Below, piece after piece: positions 17,161 through 27,992 of a DNA stretch of 64,000 bases (its first letter is position 1; each line of letters opens with the position of its first letter). The notes under the pieces are model-generated. The model had not been told where the DNA came from. It saw only the letters and a program-made list of their open reading frames with translations, and did not search any database. The translations under genes were made by a program, and so were the position numbers. The stretch covers positions 60,969 to 124,968 of the forward strand of contig JANSXZ010000010.1 in assembly GCA_024742705.1 (NCBI GenBank), given 5' to 3'. The DNA comes from Paracoccaceae bacterium (GTDB taxonomy: Bacteria; Pseudomonadota; Alphaproteobacteria; Rhodobacterales; Rhodobacteraceae).

Positions 17161-18836
17161 CCCTTTCGACCGTAGCGTGCCAGGTGATGTGGAACCGCCT
17201 GATCTCGATTGTCGAGGAACAGGCCCAGGCGCTGGTGCGCACCGCTTTTTCGACATCGGTGCGCGAGGCGGGCGACCTGTCCGCCGGCGTCTATGACGCG
17301 GCGGGGCGGATGTTGGCGCAGGCGGTGACCGGAACACCGGGCCATGTGAACGCGATGGCCGATGCGGTGGCCCATTTCATCATCGCCATTGGGCGCGACA
17401 CGATGCGGGGCGGCGATGTCTATATCACCAACAACCCCTGGCAGGGCACCGGCCATCTGCATGACATCACCGTTGTCACCCCGGTGTTCCGCGGCGCGCA
17501 TCTGGTGGGGTTCTTTGCCTGCACAGCCCATGTCGTCGATGTGGGCGGGCGCGGGTTTGGTGCCGATGCGGCCAGTGTCTTTGAAGAGGGTCTGCACCTG
17601 CCGATCATGCGCTTTGCCGACGCCGGGACAGTGGACCAGACACTGCTGCACCTGATTCGCGGCAATGTGCGCGAACCCGACCAGGTGATCGGGGATATCT
17701 TCGCGCTCGCCGCCTGCAACGAGATCGGGCTGCGGCGGCTGGTGCAGATGATGGACGAATTCGCCCTGGCGGATCTGGAAGAAATCGCCGGCTTCATCCT
17801 CGAAAACGCCGGGCGCGCCACCGTCGATCGCATCGCCGCCCTGCCGCGGGGCGTGGCCGACGGGGCCATGCGCATCGACGGCTTCGACACCCCGGTCGAT
17901 CTGCGTGTCCGGGTCGAAATCACCCCGGATGCGGTGCTGTGCGATTTCGCCGGCACTTCGGGTGTCGATCCCAAGGGGATCAACGTTCCGATGGTCTATA
18001 CCAAGGCCTACGCCTGCTATGCGCTGAAATGCGCGATCGCGCCGGACATTCCCAACAATGCCGCGTCGCTGGCACCGTTCCGCATCACCGCACCGGAAAA
18101 CAGCATCGTCAACGCGCCGCACCCCGCGCCCGTCGCGTTGCGCCATATCATCGGGCACATGATACCAGATGCGGTTTTCGATGCGCTCGACCGGCTTCTT
18201 CCCGGGGTCGTGCCGGCCGAAGGCGCGGGCACGCTTTGCAACTTCCAGCTGTCGCTGCGGCCCGCCGAGGGCCGGGCAGGTCGGCGGGCCGAAGTGCTGA
18301 CATTCAACTCGGGCGGGGCCGGCGCGCGCCCGGCCCATGACGGCCTGAACGCCACCGCCTTTCCATCGGGGGTGATGACGATGCCGGTGGAAGCCACCGA
18401 ACACGCCGGCCCCGTGATCGTCTGGCGCAAGGAATTGCGGCCCGATTCGGGCGGTGCCGGGCAGTATCGCGGCGGTCTGGGGCAGATCATGGAGGTGGGC
18501 CCCGCAGCCGGCCAGGTCGCCGATTTCTCGGCCATGTTCGACCGTGTGCACCACCCGGCCCGCGGCCGCCGCGGCGGCGCCGATGGCGCGCCCACGGTGA
18601 TTGCGCGTGCCGATGGCACCGCAATGCGCGGCAAGGGCAAACAGCCGCTGCCCGAAGGCGCGCGCGTCCGGATGGCATTTCCGGGCGGTGCCGGATACGG
18701 GCGCGCGGCCGACCGCGCGGCAGACCTGATCGCCCGCGACCTGAGGCGCGGTTATGTCACCGCAGAGGCTGTGGCACGCGACTATGGCTGGGACGCCGCG
18801 CGGATCGAACGCGCGCTGAAACAGGAGGACGAATGA
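17157..18836 (+). CDS. hyuB: Hydantoinase/oxoprolinase family protein, subunit B
   Basis: A 559-residue partner of the preceding subunit. It shows the HyuB pattern: WNRLISIVEEQAQALVRTAF near the start, DVYITNNPWQGTGHLHD, and the late GGAGQYRGGLGQ. It probably supplies the hydrolytic site for the lactam activated by HyuA. It starts on the last codon of hyuA and overlaps the next gene by four bases, so hyuA-hyuB-oxidoreductase are one translationally coupled unit. The length is normal and no frameshift is seen. Confidence 0.88.
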   Translation: MTLSTVACQVMWNRLISIVEEQAQALVRTAFSTSVREAGDLSAGVYDAAGRMLAQAVTGTPGHVNAMADAVAHFIIAIGRDTMRGGDVYITNNPWQGTGHLHDITVVTPVFRGAHLVGFFACTAHVVDVGGRGFGADAASVFEEGLHLPIMRFADAGTVDQTLLHLIRGNVREPDQVIGDIFALAACNEIGLRRLVQMMDEFALADLEEIAGFILENAGRATVDRIAALPRGVADGAMRIDGFDTPVDLRVRVEITPDAVLCDFAGTSGVDPKGINVPMVYTKAYACYALKCAIAPDIPNNAASLAPFRITAPENSIVNAPHPAPVALRHIIGHMIPDAVFDALDRLLPGVVPAEGAGTLCNFQLSLRPAEGRAGRRAEVLTFNSGGAGARPAHDGLNATAFPSGVMTMPVEATEHAGPVIVWRKELRPDSGGAGQYRGGLGQIMEVGPAAGQVADFSAMFDRVHHPARGRRGGADGAPTVIARADGTAMRGKGKQPLPEGARVRMAFPGGAGYGRAADRAADLIARDLRRGYVTAEAVARDYGWDAARIERALKQEDE

Positions 18837-20038
18837 TGACCCAGGGTGCCGCGCCAGATCCGAGCTATGACGTGGTGATCATCGGCGGCGCGATGCTGGG
18901 CGCGTCCTGCGCGTGGTGGCTGTCGGAGAACCCGGACTTCAGCGGCAGCGTTCTGGTGATCGAACGCGATCCCAGCTACGCCTTTACATCGACGGCGCGC
19001 ACCAACAGCTGCATCCGGCAGCAATTCTCGGCCGAGATCAACATCCGCATCTCGCAGTTCGGTGCCGATTTCATAAAGCGTTTCCGCGATTTCATGGGCA
19101 ACGATCCGCGCGTGCCGCAACCGGTGCTGCAAAGCTTCGGCTACATGTACCTGGCCGATACGCCAGCCTTTGCCGCCACCCTGGCGGCGGCCCAGCGCAC
19201 CCAGGCCGCGCTGGGCGCGGGCACGCGGCACATGCAGCCCGAAGAAATCGCCGCGGCCTATCCGTTCTACAACCTTGACGGCATCCTGGCCGGCAACCAC
19301 AACACCGTGGACGAGGGGTACTTCGACGGCAACACGCTGTTCGACTGGTGGAAACGCAAGGCGCGCGAAAACGGCGTGACGTTCATCACCGACGAGGTGA
19401 CCGGCATGGAGCGCAACGCGGGCCGCGTGGAAGCGGTGCGTCTGGCCTCGGGTGGGCGTATCGCCTGCGGCACGGTCGTCAATGCCACCGGACCGCGCGC
19501 GGCGCGGACGGCGAACATGCTGGGGGTGGATCTGCCCGTCGAGCCGCGCAAGCGCTATACCTTCATCTTCGATGCCGCCCGGCCGCTTGACAGGGATCTG
19601 CCGCTGACGATCGATCCATCCGGAGTGCATGTGCGGACCGAGGGCAAATACTATCTTGCCGGTTGCCCGCCCGACGCGGATCCGGCCGTGGATTTCGACG
19701 ATTTCAACATGGACCACGGGATCTGGGAAGAGAAGGTTTGGCCGGTGATCGCGCACCGGATTCCGCAGTTCGAGGCGATCAAGCTGATCAATGCATGGGC
19801 CGGACACTATGCCTACAACACGCTGGATCAGAACGCCATTGTCGGGCCACATCCGGAGATCGCGAACTTCCTTTTTGTGAACGGATTCTCGGGCCACGGG
19901 TTTCAACAGAGCCCGGCCATGGGGCGCGGCATTTCCGAATGGATCGCCTATGGCGCCTATCGCACGCTGGATCTGAGCGTGTTTTCCTATGAGCGCGTGG
20001 CCAGCGGAACCGCCTTCGCCGAGACGGCCGTGATCTGA
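18833..20038 (+). CDS. DAO-family FAD-dependent oxidoreductase
   Basis: A 401-residue flavoprotein of the D-amino-acid oxidase / sarcosine oxidase / FOXRED1 superfamily. YDVVIIGGAMLGASCAWWL is the N-terminal dinucleotide-binding fold, and the late FLFVNGFSGHGFQQSPAMG is the FAD-proximal signature. Such enzymes oxidise secondary or tertiary amines or D-amino acids. It is coupled to hyuB, so it may oxidise the amino acid released by lactam opening, such as an N-alkyl or D-amino acid. The substrate is inferred from position only. Confidence 0.82.
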   Translation: MMTQGAAPDPSYDVVIIGGAMLGASCAWWLSENPDFSGSVLVIERDPSYAFTSTARTNSCIRQQFSAEINIRISQFGADFIKRFRDFMGNDPRVPQPVLQSFGYMYLADTPAFAATLAAAQRTQAALGAGTRHMQPEEIAAAYPFYNLDGILAGNHNTVDEGYFDGNTLFDWWKRKARENGVTFITDEVTGMERNAGRVEAVRLASGGRIACGTVVNATGPRAARTANMLGVDLPVEPRKRYTFIFDAARPLDRDLPLTIDPSGVHVRTEGKYYLAGCPPDADPAVDFDDFNMDHGIWEEKVWPVIAHRIPQFEAIKLINAWAGHYAYNTLDQNAIVGPHPEIANFLFVNGFSGHGFQQSPAMGRGISEWIAYGAYRTLDLSVFSYERVASGTAFAETAVI

Positions 20039-20065
20039 CCGCCCGGCGCGCCGAAAGAGATTTTT

Positions 20066-20099
20066 GCCTCCGGCGGGGATATTTGGAGCGAAAGGAAGG
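20066..20099 (+). repeat. Intergenic short repeat, copy 3
   Basis: GCCTCCGGCGGGG then ATATTTGGAGCGAAAGGAAG, in the convergent gap between the DAO-family gene and rppH. Its GGAAG end is 11 bases from the rppH stop codon on the other strand. Confidence 0.65.
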
Positions 20100-20109
20100 C
20101 GGCGCGTGG

Positions 20110-20592
20110 TCAGACGTGATCGGCGAAAGCCGCCATCACCTTTCGGTACACGTCGCGTTTGAAAGGCACGATGTTGGCGATCAGCCGGTCGGCCGGTTGC
20201 CAGCGCCATTCCGAGAATTCCGGATGGTCGGCGGCGATGTCGATCTGATCGTCGGTGCCCAGGTATCGCATCAGGTACCATTTCTGGGTCTGGCCGCGAA
20301 ACCGCCCCTTCCAGATCCGCGGCACCAGATCGTGCGGCAGGTCGTAGGGCAGCCAATCGGCGGTTTCATCGACGATTTCGACGAGATCGGCGGTGACGCC
20401 CGTTTCCTCCCACAGTTCGCGCAGCGCGGCGTCGCGCGGATCCTCGCCAGGATCGACGCCGCCCTGCGGCATCTGCCAGGCGTCGGTGTCGCGGTCGCGG
20501 CGCTGACCGACGAAGACCGACTTGTCCGCGTTGATCAGCATCACGCCGACGCAGGGGCGGTAGGGCAGTCTGGCGATGTCGTCGGGTGTCAT
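20110..20592 (-). CDS. rppH: RNA pyrophosphohydrolase (Nudix)
   Basis: A 160-residue Nudix hydrolase. [20 protein letters not shown] opens the fold, and the Nudix box [20 protein letters not shown] then TGV matches GX5EX7REUXEEXGU exactly. WQMPQGGVD and the [12 protein letters not shown] segment are typical of RppH, which removes pyrophosphate from 5'-triphosphate RNA and starts decay. The start was placed at 20592 ([13 protein letters not shown]); a longer frame begins from GTG at 20691 without support. Confidence 0.92.
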   Translation of the reverse strand: MTPDDIARLPYRPCVGVMLINADKSVFVGQRRDRDTDAWQMPQGGVDPGEDPRDAALRELWEETGVTADLVEIVDETADWLPYDLPHDLVPRIWKGRFRGQTQKWYLMRYLGTDDQIDIAADHPEFSEWRWQPADRLIANIVPFKRDVYRKVMAAFADHV

Positions 20593-20707
20593 GGTGGCGG
20601 GCCTTTTGCGAAACCTCTGGTGCGCGCCCCTTGTGCACCCAAGCCGCGCCGACAGGCAAGCCCGTGACGCTGCGTTCGGGGTGACAAGCACGCGGGCGGC
20701 GGGTTTT

Positions 20708-22764
<2,057 letters not shown>

Positions 22765-22766
<2 letters not shown>

Positions 22767-22782
22767 CCCGGTCCGCCGGGTC
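22765..22782. terminator. Hairpin spanning both stop codons of a convergent pair
   Basis: GACCCGG-TCCG-CCGGGTC, a perfect 7-bp stem with a 4-base loop. It includes the last bases of the fadH-like stop and the first bases of the stop of the convergent gene. It lacks a T-run, so termination is plausible but unproven. Confidence 0.45.
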
Positions 22783-23167
22783 AGGGTTTGGGCGGGGTGC
22801 CGGTGGTTTCGTCGCCGGCACCGCCATCATGCGCGGCCCGGCTGTCGGTGGGGGCCTGGTCGCGATCCGTCATGCCATAGTCGCGCATAACATGCGCCAC
22901 CCGCAGCCGGTAGCCCGCAAAGATCCCCGCCCGTCCCTGGGCCTGGGCGCCACGGTGCGCGGCAAGGGTGCGCCAGCGGTCCAGCGCCGCCTCGTCTTCG
23001 AAGAACGACACCGACAACAACTTGTCGGGATCGGTCAGGCTCTGGAAGCGCTCGACCGAGATGAAACCCTCCATGTTTTCGACCATCGGGCGCATGGCCG
23101 CTGCAATATCGAGATAGGCGGCCTTCTGGCCTTCTGCCGGGATGACTTCGAAAATGACGGCTATCAT
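22781..23167 (-). CDS. Antibiotic biosynthesis monooxygenase (ABM) domain protein
   Basis: A 128-residue dimeric ferredoxin-like-fold protein. MIAVIFEVIPAEGQKAAYLD and MEGFISVERFQSLTDP are the ABM-domain strands, followed by FFEDEAALDRWR. Members are cofactor-free oxygenases or simple stress-related proteins (YgiN-like). The last 30 residues are polar and unconserved-looking. It is divergent from lysR with a 255-base gap and may be the LysR target. The start at 23167 replaces a longer, unsupported upstream frame. Confidence 0.8.
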   Translation of the reverse strand: MIAVIFEVIPAEGQKAAYLDIAAAMRPMVENMEGFISVERFQSLTDPDKLLSVSFFEDEAALDRWRTLAAHRGAQAQGRAGIFAGYRLRVAHVMRDYGMTDRDQAPTDSRAAHDGGAGDETTGTPPKP

Positions 23168-23314
23168 GGGTCTGTGCCTCGTGGATCGGAAGGGATGCAG
23201 CCGCGGCGCCGGCGGGGCGGGTACCAGGCCCCGCGCCGCCGATTCCGTCGGTGCGCGCAACAGTACACCCACGGTTGCGGAATACGACACGATTCAACGA
23301 AAACCGTTTCCACA

Positions 23315-23350
23315 TGGGCCACTGTCGGCCCAATAACCCCACCACTGTCG
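23315..23350. promoter_or_regulatory. Inverted and direct repeats before lysR
   Basis: TGGGCC-ACTGTC-GGCCCA (23315-23332) is a perfect inverted repeat, and CCACTGTCG occurs twice (23319-23327 and 23342-23350), 23 bases apart. They lie between the divergent ABM-domain gene and lysR, where LysR regulators normally bind. Confidence 0.35.
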
Positions 23351-23422
23351 AATACGCGCCGCGATGTTGCCCACATTCACCGCCATACCATCGCTTCAGA
23401 AGGCGAAGGCGAGAGGCGCGAG

Positions 23423-24328
23423 ATGGACCGACTGACGGAAATGGAAGCTTTTGCCACGGTCGTAGACCAGGGCGGGTTTACCGACGCGGCCAAGAAGATG
23501 GGGATTTCCAAATCGGCCGTCTCGAAACATGTCTCTAGTCTTGAGGCACGGCTGGGAGCGCGGCTTCTCAACCGGACGACGCGGCGTGTCAGCCCCACGG
23601 AAATCGGGCTGGCCTATTATGACAGGGCGCGGCGGGTTCTGAACGATGCCGGCGAGGCCGACGCCTTGGTCACCTCGATGCAATCGGCGCCCTCGGGCCT
23701 TTTGCGGATCAGCGTCGCCACGGATTTCGGGGTGAACCACCTGTCGCCGGTTCTTTCGGAATTCCTGTCGGACTTCCCCGACATCACCGTCAACATGGTG
23801 TTGAACAACCGCTATGTGGAACTGATCTCGGAAGGCTTCGACATGGCCGTGCGCATCGGCGAACTGGAAGACAGCACGCTGCGCGCCCGCAAACTGACCG
23901 AAACCACCAAGCGCATGATCGCCAGCCCCGCCTATTTTCAGAAATACGGGCGGCCGGCCAAGATCGACGATCTGAACGATCACAAGCTTTTGCATTACTC
24001 CAATCAATCCAGCGGAAACGTATGGAAGATCACCGCCCACTCTGGTGAAAAGCGCCAGGTGCGCACCGCCGGATGGCTGAGCGTGAACGACGGGCAATCC
24101 CTGCTGAACGCGGCGATCTCGGGGTTGGGCATCGCCTATCTGCCCAGCTTTCTCTACGCCGACGCGATGGCGCAGGGCATGGTGGAAGACGCGATCCCCG
24201 ACCTGCCGCTGGAAACCCAGGGCATCTACGCCGTCTATCCGCCGGGCCGGTTCACCCAGCCCAAGGTGCGTGCCTTCATCGATTTCCTGGTGCATGCCTT
24301 TGCCGACAAAGGCCCCACCGATTGGTGA
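23423..24328 (+). CDS. LysR-family transcriptional regulator
   Basis: A 301-residue regulator with the standard layout. The N-terminal helix-turn-helix reads AFATVVDQGGFTDAAKKMG then SKSAVSKHVSSLE and LNRTTR; a periplasmic-binding-like effector domain follows from about residue 90. GIAYLPSFL near the C-terminus is typical of the CrgA/AaeR-like subgroup. The target is probably the divergent ABM-domain gene, possibly also the neighbouring MFS exporter. ATG at 23423 gives the standard N-terminus MDRLTEMEAF; the longer open frame through the upstream gene is a shadow. An intrinsic terminator follows. Confidence 0.92.
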   Translation: MDRLTEMEAFATVVDQGGFTDAAKKMGISKSAVSKHVSSLEARLGARLLNRTTRRVSPTEIGLAYYDRARRVLNDAGEADALVTSMQSAPSGLLRISVATDFGVNHLSPVLSEFLSDFPDITVNMVLNNRYVELISEGFDMAVRIGELEDSTLRARKLTETTKRMIASPAYFQKYGRPAKIDDLNDHKLLHYSNQSSGNVWKITAHSGEKRQVRTAGWLSVNDGQSLLNAAISGLGIAYLPSFLYADAMAQGMVEDAIPDLPLETQGIYAVYPPGRFTQPKVRAFIDFLVHAFADKGPTDW

Positions 24329-24368
24329 CACACCGTTTTCATGTTGCTTTCCCTTGGCAACCCGACTG

Positions 24369-24398
24369 CCCTCCGGCCCCAGGTCCGGAGGGTTTTTT
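24369..24398 (+). terminator. Intrinsic terminator after lysR
   Basis: CCCTCCGG / CCGGAGGG stem (8 bp, 24369-24376 with 24385-24392), 8-base loop, then TTTTTT. It ends lysR, and its T-run touches the stop codon of the convergent MFS gene. Confidence 0.85.
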
Positions 24399-25558
24399 CA
24401 TGCCACGGGGCGCGGTCGCAAGGCCGGGATGCGCAGGCTCAGCAGCAGCCCGCCAATCGCCACCCCCGCTCCCGCCAATCCGACCGCGGGCAACCCCGCG
24501 ACGCTGATCGCGCCGCCGCCAAGAACCACGCCCAGCCCCTGGCCCAGGAAGATCATCGATCCGTTCAATGCAAAGGCGACGGTGGCGGCGGGTCCGGCTT
24601 CGGCGGCCAGACGGTTCTGAACGATGGGCGACACCGCGAACAGCGCCGCGGCGCCCGGCGTGATGGCCAGCACTGTCAGAACCATGCCCGCGACCGGGCC
24701 GGGGTTGGCCGCCATCGCTGCGAAGAACAACAGCTGGGTGGCGACGATCGTCGCCATCAGGGCCGGCAGGGCGCGGGTGCCCACCGCCGCAGCAAGACGT
24801 GCGCCGAAGGCGAGGCCCAGGATACTGCCCAGCCCCACCAGCATCTGGACCACACCGATTCCGGTGCCGGTAAAGCCGGTCAGCCGCGTGATCACCGGCC
24901 CGACATAACCGGTGCTGGAAAACGTCGCGGCAAAGCCCAGCCCCGTCAGCAGGAACAACCCCGTCATCGGCCAGCGCAGCACACGGGCGAAGGCCCCCGG
25001 CGGCGGCGGGGGCGGCACGCCTGTCGCAGGCACCAGGGCCGCCGTCAGGCCGGCGACCAGCGCGCACAGCCCCGCCGTCATCCAGAACGACGCCGCCCAG
25101 CCAAATTCGCTGCCCGCCAGGCTACCCAACGGTATGCCGATCAGAAACGCCAAGGTGTTGCCGCCCACCACCAGCGCCAGTGCGCGCGGCCTTTCGGTTT
25201 CGGACACCAGCAAAACGGCCAGTGTGGATGCCATCGGCAAGGCCAACGCACCGAAGAAGCCGGCAACGATGCGCACCGCCAGCAGCAGGGTAAAGCTGTC
25301 GGCCATGGCGGAAACCGCGTTGGCAAAGGCCAGAAACACCAGAACGGCAACCAGAAGCCGCTGCCGGTCGTGGCGCCGCGTCACCACCGCCAGAACCGGG
25401 CCACCCAACGCGCAGGCCACCGCGAAGGCGCTTTGCAATTGCCCGGCCGCCGCGACGGACACGCCCAGATCCGCTGCCATCGGATCAAGAAGACCGGCAA
25501 AGACAAAGGCACCCGTGCCAAAGGCGAAGGGCGCCAGCATGAGAACGAACAGGGGCAT
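24398..25558 (-). CDS. MFS transporter (drug/metabolite exporter type)
   Basis: A 386-residue protein with about 12 hydrophobic helices and the AraJ/YdhP-like profile of drug:H+ antiporters. The first helix starts MPLFVLMLAPFAFGTGAF; RHDRQRLL between helices 2 and 3 is the MFS loop motif A region. A proline-rich patch (VPPPPPPG) marks the central loop between the two halves. Substrate unknown. It stands alone on its strand, with the OmpA-like operon upstream. The start at 25558 is the methionine directly before helix 1. Confidence 0.85.
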   Translation of the reverse strand: MPLFVLMLAPFAFGTGAFVFAGLLDPMAADLGVSVAAAGQLQSAFAVACALGGPVLAVVTRRHDRQRLLVAVLVFLAFANAVSAMADSFTLLLAVRIVAGFFGALALPMASTLAVLLVSETERPRALALVVGGNTLAFLIGIPLGSLAGSEFGWAASFWMTAGLCALVAGLTAALVPATGVPPPPPPGAFARVLRWPMTGLFLLTGLGFAATFSSTGYVGPVITRLTGFTGTGIGVVQMLVGLGSILGLAFGARLAAAVGTRALPALMATIVATQLLFFAAMAANPGPVAGMVLTVLAITPGAAALFAVSPIVQNRLAAEAGPAATVAFALNGSMIFLGQGLGVVLGGGAISVAGLPAVGLAGAGVAIGGLLLSLRIPALRPRPVA

Positions 25559-25664
25559 GTGGTTTGTTGATCCGTGTCTATCCGGCCCTCGTGCAGATGC
25601 GCCCCTGCCACCCGAAGTCAAGCCGGGATGCCACCTGGCCTGCCCGCAGCGGCGGCGGGCCTCG

Positions 25665-26696
25665 TCATTCCGCGACGGACAGGACGATCACTTCGACCCG
25701 GCGGTTCAGATCGCGCCCGACCGGCGTGAGGTTGGATGCGATCGGCGCGAGGTATCCCATGCCCTCGGCGCCGATCTGGGTGCTGGGCAGGCCATAGTCA
25801 CCGACCAGCCGGTCGCGGACAGCTTCGGCGCGGCTGCGCGACAGGGCGATGTTGGCCTCCAGCGATCCGACGCTGTCGGTGTGCCCCACCAGCGCCACGC
25901 GCAGGTCTGGCCGTGACCGCAGGATATCGGCCAGAATGTCGAGATCCGGCAATTGCCCGGATGCCAGCGCGTTCGAGCCGGTTTCGAAATCCAGACCGCC
26001 CAGAACCACGTGCCCGCGTGTCAGCAACGTCTCCTGCATCACGCGCCGGGCCCGCTCGGGATCGCCGGGCGCATCGCCGGTGCCCGCGTCCGCCTCGGCG
26101 GGCACGTCGCCATCGCCGCCACGCAGCGCGGGCTGGTTTCCGACTGCGGGCGTTTGCGCCGGATCGACAGCGCCTCGGGCGGGCGGGGCGGCGGCCGCGC
26201 CGGTTGCGGCCGGGGCCGGCGCAACCGCGATCACCTGGACGTAGTTCGCGCTGCGGCCACGGCTGACCAATATTCCGACGGCTTCGGCGGTGCCGCGCCG
26301 CGCCGCCAGGAACCGGTAGTCCCTGATGTCCACATGCATGTCGGGCGCCGGTATCACCTCGGTGCCGAACCGGAAATCGAAGCCGCCGCACACCTGCGCC
26401 TCACATTCGAAAACCACGGTGAAGCCCTGCGCGCGCAGCTGGGCGCGCAACGGCGCCAGCAGTTGCAGCGAAGTGATGCCGCCGCCCTCGATGCGCCAGC
26501 TTTCGCGCGTGATCCGCCCTTCCAGGTTGATCGAGGGCACGGTTTCACCGTCATAGGCCGCCACCGGCAGCCGGTAATTGCCCAGTTGCGTGGGCCGGTC
26601 CGCGATCTGGCGCGCACCGGTATACATCTCGAGGGTGCCGCCCCATCCGGCGGTGGCTGCCAGCGCCAGAGCACATGCGGCCCGCAGAGCGTTCAT
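25665..26696 (-). CDS. OmpA-family peptidoglycan-binding envelope protein
   Basis: A 343-residue exported protein. It has a signal peptide (MNALRAACALALAATAG), a novel-looking N-terminal domain of about 150 residues with two cysteines near residues 98 and 103, an Ala/Pro-rich linker (about 155-215), and a C-terminal OmpA domain. VALVGHTDSVGSLEANIALS and SRSRAEAVRD hold the peptidoglycan-binding Asp and Arg. It should anchor to the cell wall from the periplasm. It starts on the stop of the preceding AhpD-like gene (ATGA overlap), so it is the last cistron of a four-gene operon. Confidence 0.85.
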   Translation of the reverse strand: MNALRAACALALAATAGWGGTLEMYTGARQIADRPTQLGNYRLPVAAYDGETVPSINLEGRITRESWRIEGGGITSLQLLAPLRAQLRAQGFTVVFECEAQVCGGFDFRFGTEVIPAPDMHVDIRDYRFLAARRGTAEAVGILVSRGRSANYVQVIAVAPAPAATGAAAAPPARGAVDPAQTPAVGNQPALRGGDGDVPAEADAGTGDAPGDPERARRVMQETLLTRGHVVLGGLDFETGSNALASGQLPDLDILADILRSRPDLRVALVGHTDSVGSLEANIALSRSRAEAVRDRLVGDYGLPSTQIGAEGMGYLAPIASNLTPVGRDLNRRVEVIVLSVAE

Positions 26697-27262
26697 CTGG
26701 CCTGCGCGTGATACTCGTCGTTGGGCCGCATATCGGTTGCGCTGGCCACCCGGTTGCTCATGTTGAAGAAGCCGGCCACGCTGGCGATGTCCCAGATGTC
26801 GCGGTCGCTGAAGCCGACATCGCGCAGCGCCTGGCGGTCGGCCTCTTCTATGGTGGCGCTGGCGCTGGTCATCTGGGCCGCAAAATCCAGCATCGCCCGC
26901 TGGCGCTGGTCAAGTCGGGCGGCCCGGTAGTTCATCACCAGGGTTTCGCCCAGGATCGGATCGCCCGACAATTGCCGCACCGCTGCCCCGTGCGCCGCCA
27001 GGCAATAGAAACACTTGTTGATGGATGAAACCACAACCGCGATCATCTCGCGCTCGAGCTTGCTCAGCCCGCTGTCGGCCAGCATGATGTCGTTGTACAT
27101 CGCTGTGAAGGCGTTCAGCTTTTCGATATCGAAGGCATAGGCCCGCAACACGTTCGGGATCATCCCCAGCTTTTCGGTGCAGATGTCGAAATACTTCTGC
27201 GTGGCCGGCGGCAGCGGATCGGCCATCGGCAGGTCGAGTGCGGTGGGAAGGTCGTTGCTCAC
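26693..27262 (-). CDS. Peroxidase-related (AhpD-like) carboxymuconolactone-decarboxylase-family protein
   Basis: A 189-residue protein with the AhpD redox motif CFYCLAAHG (Cys84, Cys87, His91) and the family context IAVVVSSINKC. Members reduce peroxides or recycle peroxiredoxins through the CxxC pair. The start is a GTG at 27262 with GGAG seven bases upstream; an upstream in-frame ATG would sit inside the preceding gene. It is separated from that gene's stop by one base and overlaps the OmpA-like gene by four. Confidence 0.85.
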   Translation of the reverse strand: MSNDLPTALDLPMADPLPPATQKYFDICTEKLGMIPNVLRAYAFDIEKLNAFTAMYNDIMLADSGLSKLEREMIAVVVSSINKCFYCLAAHGAAVRQLSGDPILGETLVMNYRAARLDQRQRAMLDFAAQMTSASATIEEADRQALRDVGFSDRDIWDIASVAGFFNMSNRVASATDMRPNDEYHAQAR

Positions 27263-27263
27263 G

Positions 27264-27992
27264 TCAATCTCCGTTCGGGTGTTTGCGGTAGTGATACTGT
27301 CCCACAACCGTCATGCCGAGGGAAGCATAGAGACGGTTGGCGGCGGTGTTGGCATCGGTGCAGATCACGGCAAGGGTTTCGGCGCCCTGTTCGGCCGCCC
27401 AGATCGCCGCCGCGCGCATGATCCAGCGGCCCATGCCCCGGCGCCTTTGATGCGGCAGGATTTCGACGGCATGAACCATCGCGACGCCATCGTGCACGGC
27501 GGCGAATCCGACGCCGGCGGGTTTGTCGGCAAAGCGCGCCAGAAACCCGGTGTGCGGCCCCGGCGCGCGCGCCATGACCCGCAGCCGGGCCGGGCCGATG
27601 CCGCCGGTGGCCCAGATTTCGGCCATCATGGCCAACGGCTCCCATATGGAAAACACGGTGACACGCGGGATCGGAAGATCCGTCAGCAGTTCGACAGGGC
27701 AGGCCCGGATGGTGCTGGGATCGATCCGGTCATAGCCGCGCGCGGCAAGGTCGGCGTCGAGCGCGGCATCGCCCGGCCGCAGCATGAACAGCGGTGTTTG
27801 CCCGAAGCCGCGCATGGCGGTTTCCGCGCGGGCGATGTCGCCTTCGCCGATGGGGCCCAGCGCGCTGGCGGCACCGACGCGTTTGCCGCCGCCATCCGCG
27901 TCGCGCAGACGCCAGGGCGGCAGATCGACGAAGGCGCGCGCCGGCCAGGTGCCGTCAATCGCCCCGAAGATCCGGTCGGCCGGGGCGGTCAC
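27264..27992 (-). CDS. GNAT family N-acetyltransferase
   Basis: A 242-residue protein in which the C-terminal half is a GNAT domain: VEILPHQRRRGMGRWIMRAA is strand 4 and motif A, and DANTAANRLYASLGM is the C-terminal helix. The N-terminal 100 residues lack recognised motifs, as in double-GNAT proteins where one copy has decayed. Substrate unknown. It overlaps the MoaB/CinA-like gene by four bases and is one base from the AhpD-like gene, so all are one operon. Confidence 0.8.
   Translation of the reverse strand: MTAPADRIFGAIDGTWPARAFVDLPPWRLRDADGGGKRVGAASALGPIGEGDIARAETAMRGFGQTPLFMLRPGDAALDADLAARGYDRIDPSTIRACPVELLTDLPIPRVTVFSIWEPLAMMAEIWATGGIGPARLRVMARAPGPHTGFLARFADKPAGVGFAAVHDGVAMVHAVEILPHQRRRGMGRWIMRAAAIWAAEQGAETLAVICTDANTAANRLYASLGMTVVGQYHYRKHPNGD

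Noticed and set aside
24341..25916. Plus-strand frames of over 300 codons opposite the MFS gene
   Set aside because: Translations are Arg/Gln/Ala-rich without membrane helices; the minus-strand product is a clear 12-helix transporter.
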